Source: Pseudoflavonifractor sp.
Lineage (GTDB): Bacteria; Bacteroidota; Bacteroidia; Bacteroidales; Muribaculaceae
Direction of reading: 5' to 3'
DNA length: 64,000 bases
NCBI GenBank assembly: GCA_023667145.1
Contig: JAMPAQ010000001.1
Coordinates: forward strand, 1,626,856 to 1,690,855
In this document: one piece after another, positions 62,382 through 64,000 of the stretch
How the letters are laid out: each line of letters begins with the position of its first letter
Numbering within the stretch: position 1 is the first letter of the stretch
Made by a program: the position numbers and the translations under genes
The notes under the pieces: model-generated
Told to the model about the DNA's origin: nothing
What the model saw: only the letters and a program-made list of their open reading frames with translations
Database searches by the model: none

Positions 62382-62400
62382 CAGATTATCATAGCGCAAC

Positions 62401-64000
62401 ATGAAATTTCAGCTCGACTCACAATATAAGCCCACAGGAGACCAACCGCAGGCCATCGACCAGCTTGTCGAGGGGGTCGAGGCGGGACTGCCGGCCCAGA
62501 CATTGCTCGGAGTCACAGGCTCGGGAAAGACGTTCACCATGGCCAACGTCATCGAACGCGTCCAAAAGCCCACCCTCATCCTGTCACACAACAAGACCCT
62601 GGCCGCACAGCTCTACAGCGAGTTCAAGTCATTCTTTCCCAACAACGCCGTCGAGTACTTTGTCAGCTACTACGACTACTATCAGCCCGAAGCATACATC
62701 CCGTCGGTCGATAAATACATCGAGAAAGACCTGATGATCAACGACGAGATCGACAAACTGCGGCTTGCCACCACCTCGGCGCTTTTGTCGGGGCGACAGG
62801 ATGTTATAGTCGTCTCATCAGTGTCATGCCTGTATGGTATCGGCAATCCAGACGACTTCCATGCCAATGTAATAGATATACGCGTCGGCCAACGCATCGC
62901 CCGCAACATGTTCCTCCGTCGGCTTGTCGATGCCCTTTACTCGCGCAACGAGCTTGACCTCCAGCGAGGCAACTTCCGCGTCAAGGGCGACACCGTCGAC
63001 ATACGCCTCGCCTACGAGGAGATAATGTTGCGCGTCATCTTCTGGGGCGATGAGATAGAGTCAATCTCGACCATCCATCCCGACGATGGGACATCGCTCG
63101 GCACCCACGACCAGTTCAAGATATTTCCCGCCAACATCTTCGTCACCTCCAAGGAGCGTGTCGGCGCGGCTCTCGGACAGATTGAGGTCGACCTCGGCGA
63201 GCAGGTGGCATTCTTCAACAAGGAGATGCGCGAGCTTGAGGCACGCCGCCTTTATGAGCGCGTCACCTACGACATCGAGATGATACGCGAGGTAGGCCAC
63301 TGCTCCGGCATCGAGAACTATAGCCGCTACTTTGACGGCCGTCAACCGGGTATGCGCCCATTCTGCCTCCTCGACTACTTTCCCAAAGACTATCTCACCA
63401 TCATAGACGAGAGCCACGTCACCATACCGCAGATACGCGCTATGTATGGCGGCGACGTATCCCGCAAGATGAATCTCGTCGAATATGGATTCCGGCTACC
63501 CGCCGCCCTCGACAACCGCCCTCTCAAGTTCAACGAGTTTGAGGAACTAAACCGCCAGACCATCTACGTCAGCGCCACCCCTGCCGACTACGAGCTTGAG
63601 AAGAGCGAGGGCGTGGTCGTGGAGCAGATCATACGTCCCACCGGGCTGCTCGACCCGCTGATTGAGGTACGCCCGTCGCTCAATCAGATTGACAACCTGC
63701 TTGAGGAGATACAGCTGCGCGTGGAGCGCGACGAGCGCGTGCTTGTCACCACGCTCACCAAGCGCATGGCCGAGGAACTCAACGCCTACCTCACCAAGTT
63801 GCGCGTCAAGGCCGCCTACATCCACAGTGACGTTGAGACCCTCGACCGCATTAAGATACTCGACGACCTCCGTACTGGTGTCTACGATGTGCTCATCGGT
63901 GTCAACCTGCTCCGCGAGGGCCTTGACCTCCCCGAGGTATCGCTTGTGGCCATCCTCGATGCCGACAAGGAGGGATTCCTGCGCTCCCACCGCTCGCTAA
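62401..64000 (+). CDS. uvrB: Excinuclease ABC subunit B (C-terminus beyond window)
   Basis: The first 533 residues are present. The Walker A is LGVTGSGKT (Lys43), the beta-hairpin region is in [20 protein letters not shown], helicase motif II is DESH ([11 protein letters not shown]), and motifs V/VI start at [20 protein letters not shown]. It loads on damaged DNA with UvrA and recruits UvrC. The C-terminal UvrC-binding helices lie outside. Confidence 0.96.
   Translation, partial: MKFQLDSQYKPTGDQPQAIDQLVEGVEAGLPAQTLLGVTGSGKTFTMANVIERVQKPTLILSHNKTLAAQLYSEFKSFFPNNAVEYFVSYYDYYQPEAYIPSVDKYIEKDLMINDEIDKLRLATTSALLSGRQDVIVVSSVSCLYGIGNPDDFHANVIDIRVGQRIARNMFLRRLVDALYSRNELDLQRGNFRVKGDTVDIRLAYEEIMLRVIFWGDEIESISTIHPDDGTSLGTHDQFKIFPANIFVTSKERVGAALGQIEVDLGEQVAFFNKEMRELEARRLYERVTYDIEMIREVGHCSGIENYSRYFDGRQPGMRPFCLLDYFPKDYLTIIDESHVTIPQIRAMYGGDVSRKMNLVEYGFRLPAALDNRPLKFNEFEELNRQTIYVSATPADYELEKSEGVVVEQIIRPTGLLDPLIEVRPSLNQIDNLLEEIQLRVERDERVLVTTLTKRMAEELNAYLTKLRVKAAYIHSDVETLDRIKILDDLRTGVYDVLIGVNLLREGLDLPEVSLVAILDADKEGFLRSHRSL

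Noticed and set aside
1-64000. tRNA, rRNA, prophage and integrative-element genes
   Set aside because: No cloverleaf, rRNA or integrase/portal/terminase/relaxase sequence was recognised; the only mobile-type gene is the RAYT, and the ORF6N gene alone is not evidence of a prophage.

Overview
The window looks like a chromosomal segment of a Bacteroidales bacterium, probably of the Muribaculaceae or a close relative. The reasons are the many Bacteroidetes-type promoters (-7 box TAnnTTTG, some with a -33 TTTG/TTGC), the MoxR/Bat aerotolerance operon, the DUF4290-murA-rimM order, a DUF4827 lipoprotein next to glmM, menaquinone genes, anaerobic NrdD/NrdG and many SPII lipoproteins. The family-level placement is an inference from gene content; no 16S gene is present. 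No tRNA, rRNA or CRISPR array was recognised.

Layout. 1-2.8 kb: a truncated BtuB-like TonB receptor behind a cobalamin riboswitch, and a beta-barrel protein. 2.8-9.1 kb (minus): META-domain lipoprotein, a 1645-aa Type ISP restriction-modification enzyme and a translationally coupled small membrane protein. 9.1-11.4 kb: a divergent region framed by a perfect 22-bp inverted repeat that looks like an invertible promoter, followed by an outer-membrane protein and a lipoprotein. 11.5-16.4 kb: nrnA, DUF4827, glmM, an NlpC/P60 hydrolase and a Crp/Fnr regulator. 16.4-21 kb (minus): menD-menB-menC-menE. 21-28.8 kb (plus): a Type I R-M operon (hsdM, ORF6N gene, hsdS, RAYT-family transposase, hsdR). 29-31.7 kb: nrdD-nrdG. 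31.7-39 kb (minus): menF, rimO, ftsY, a coiled-coil lipoprotein, rsmI, an acidic protein and a PBP4-type carboxypeptidase. 39-44 kb: TetR, FabH-like, fabG, DUF4290, murA, rimM. 44-50 kb: small acidic protein, OmpA-like protein, proS, GT2, umuD-umuC. 49.8-60 kb: HU, an HU-TM-LysM fusion, then moxR-DUF58-batA-B-C-D/E. 60-64 kb: small HTH-like protein, DUF2007-Usp protein, a secreted protein and the start of uvrB.

The most unusual locus is the Type I R-M operon. A REP-associated tyrosine transposase (RAYT) lies between hsdS and hsdR, coupled by overlaps on both sides. Its own 5' end and that of hsdR carry 54-bp-period arrays of GTAG-headed palindromes, the expected substrate type of such enzymes. 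They are translated in frame as an 18-residue peptide repeat. Three further single palindromes interrupt the hsdR body in frame, and an intergenic inverted pair lies 16 kb away near 44.1 kb. In the same operon hsdS carries a 12-bp tandem repeat in its central spacer (like the TAEL repeats of EcoR124) and a C9 tract between its two target-recognition domains; gain or loss of one C gives an immediate stop. Together with the putative invertible promoter upstream of the ISP locus, the window appears to hold several independent means of varying restriction specificity or expression.
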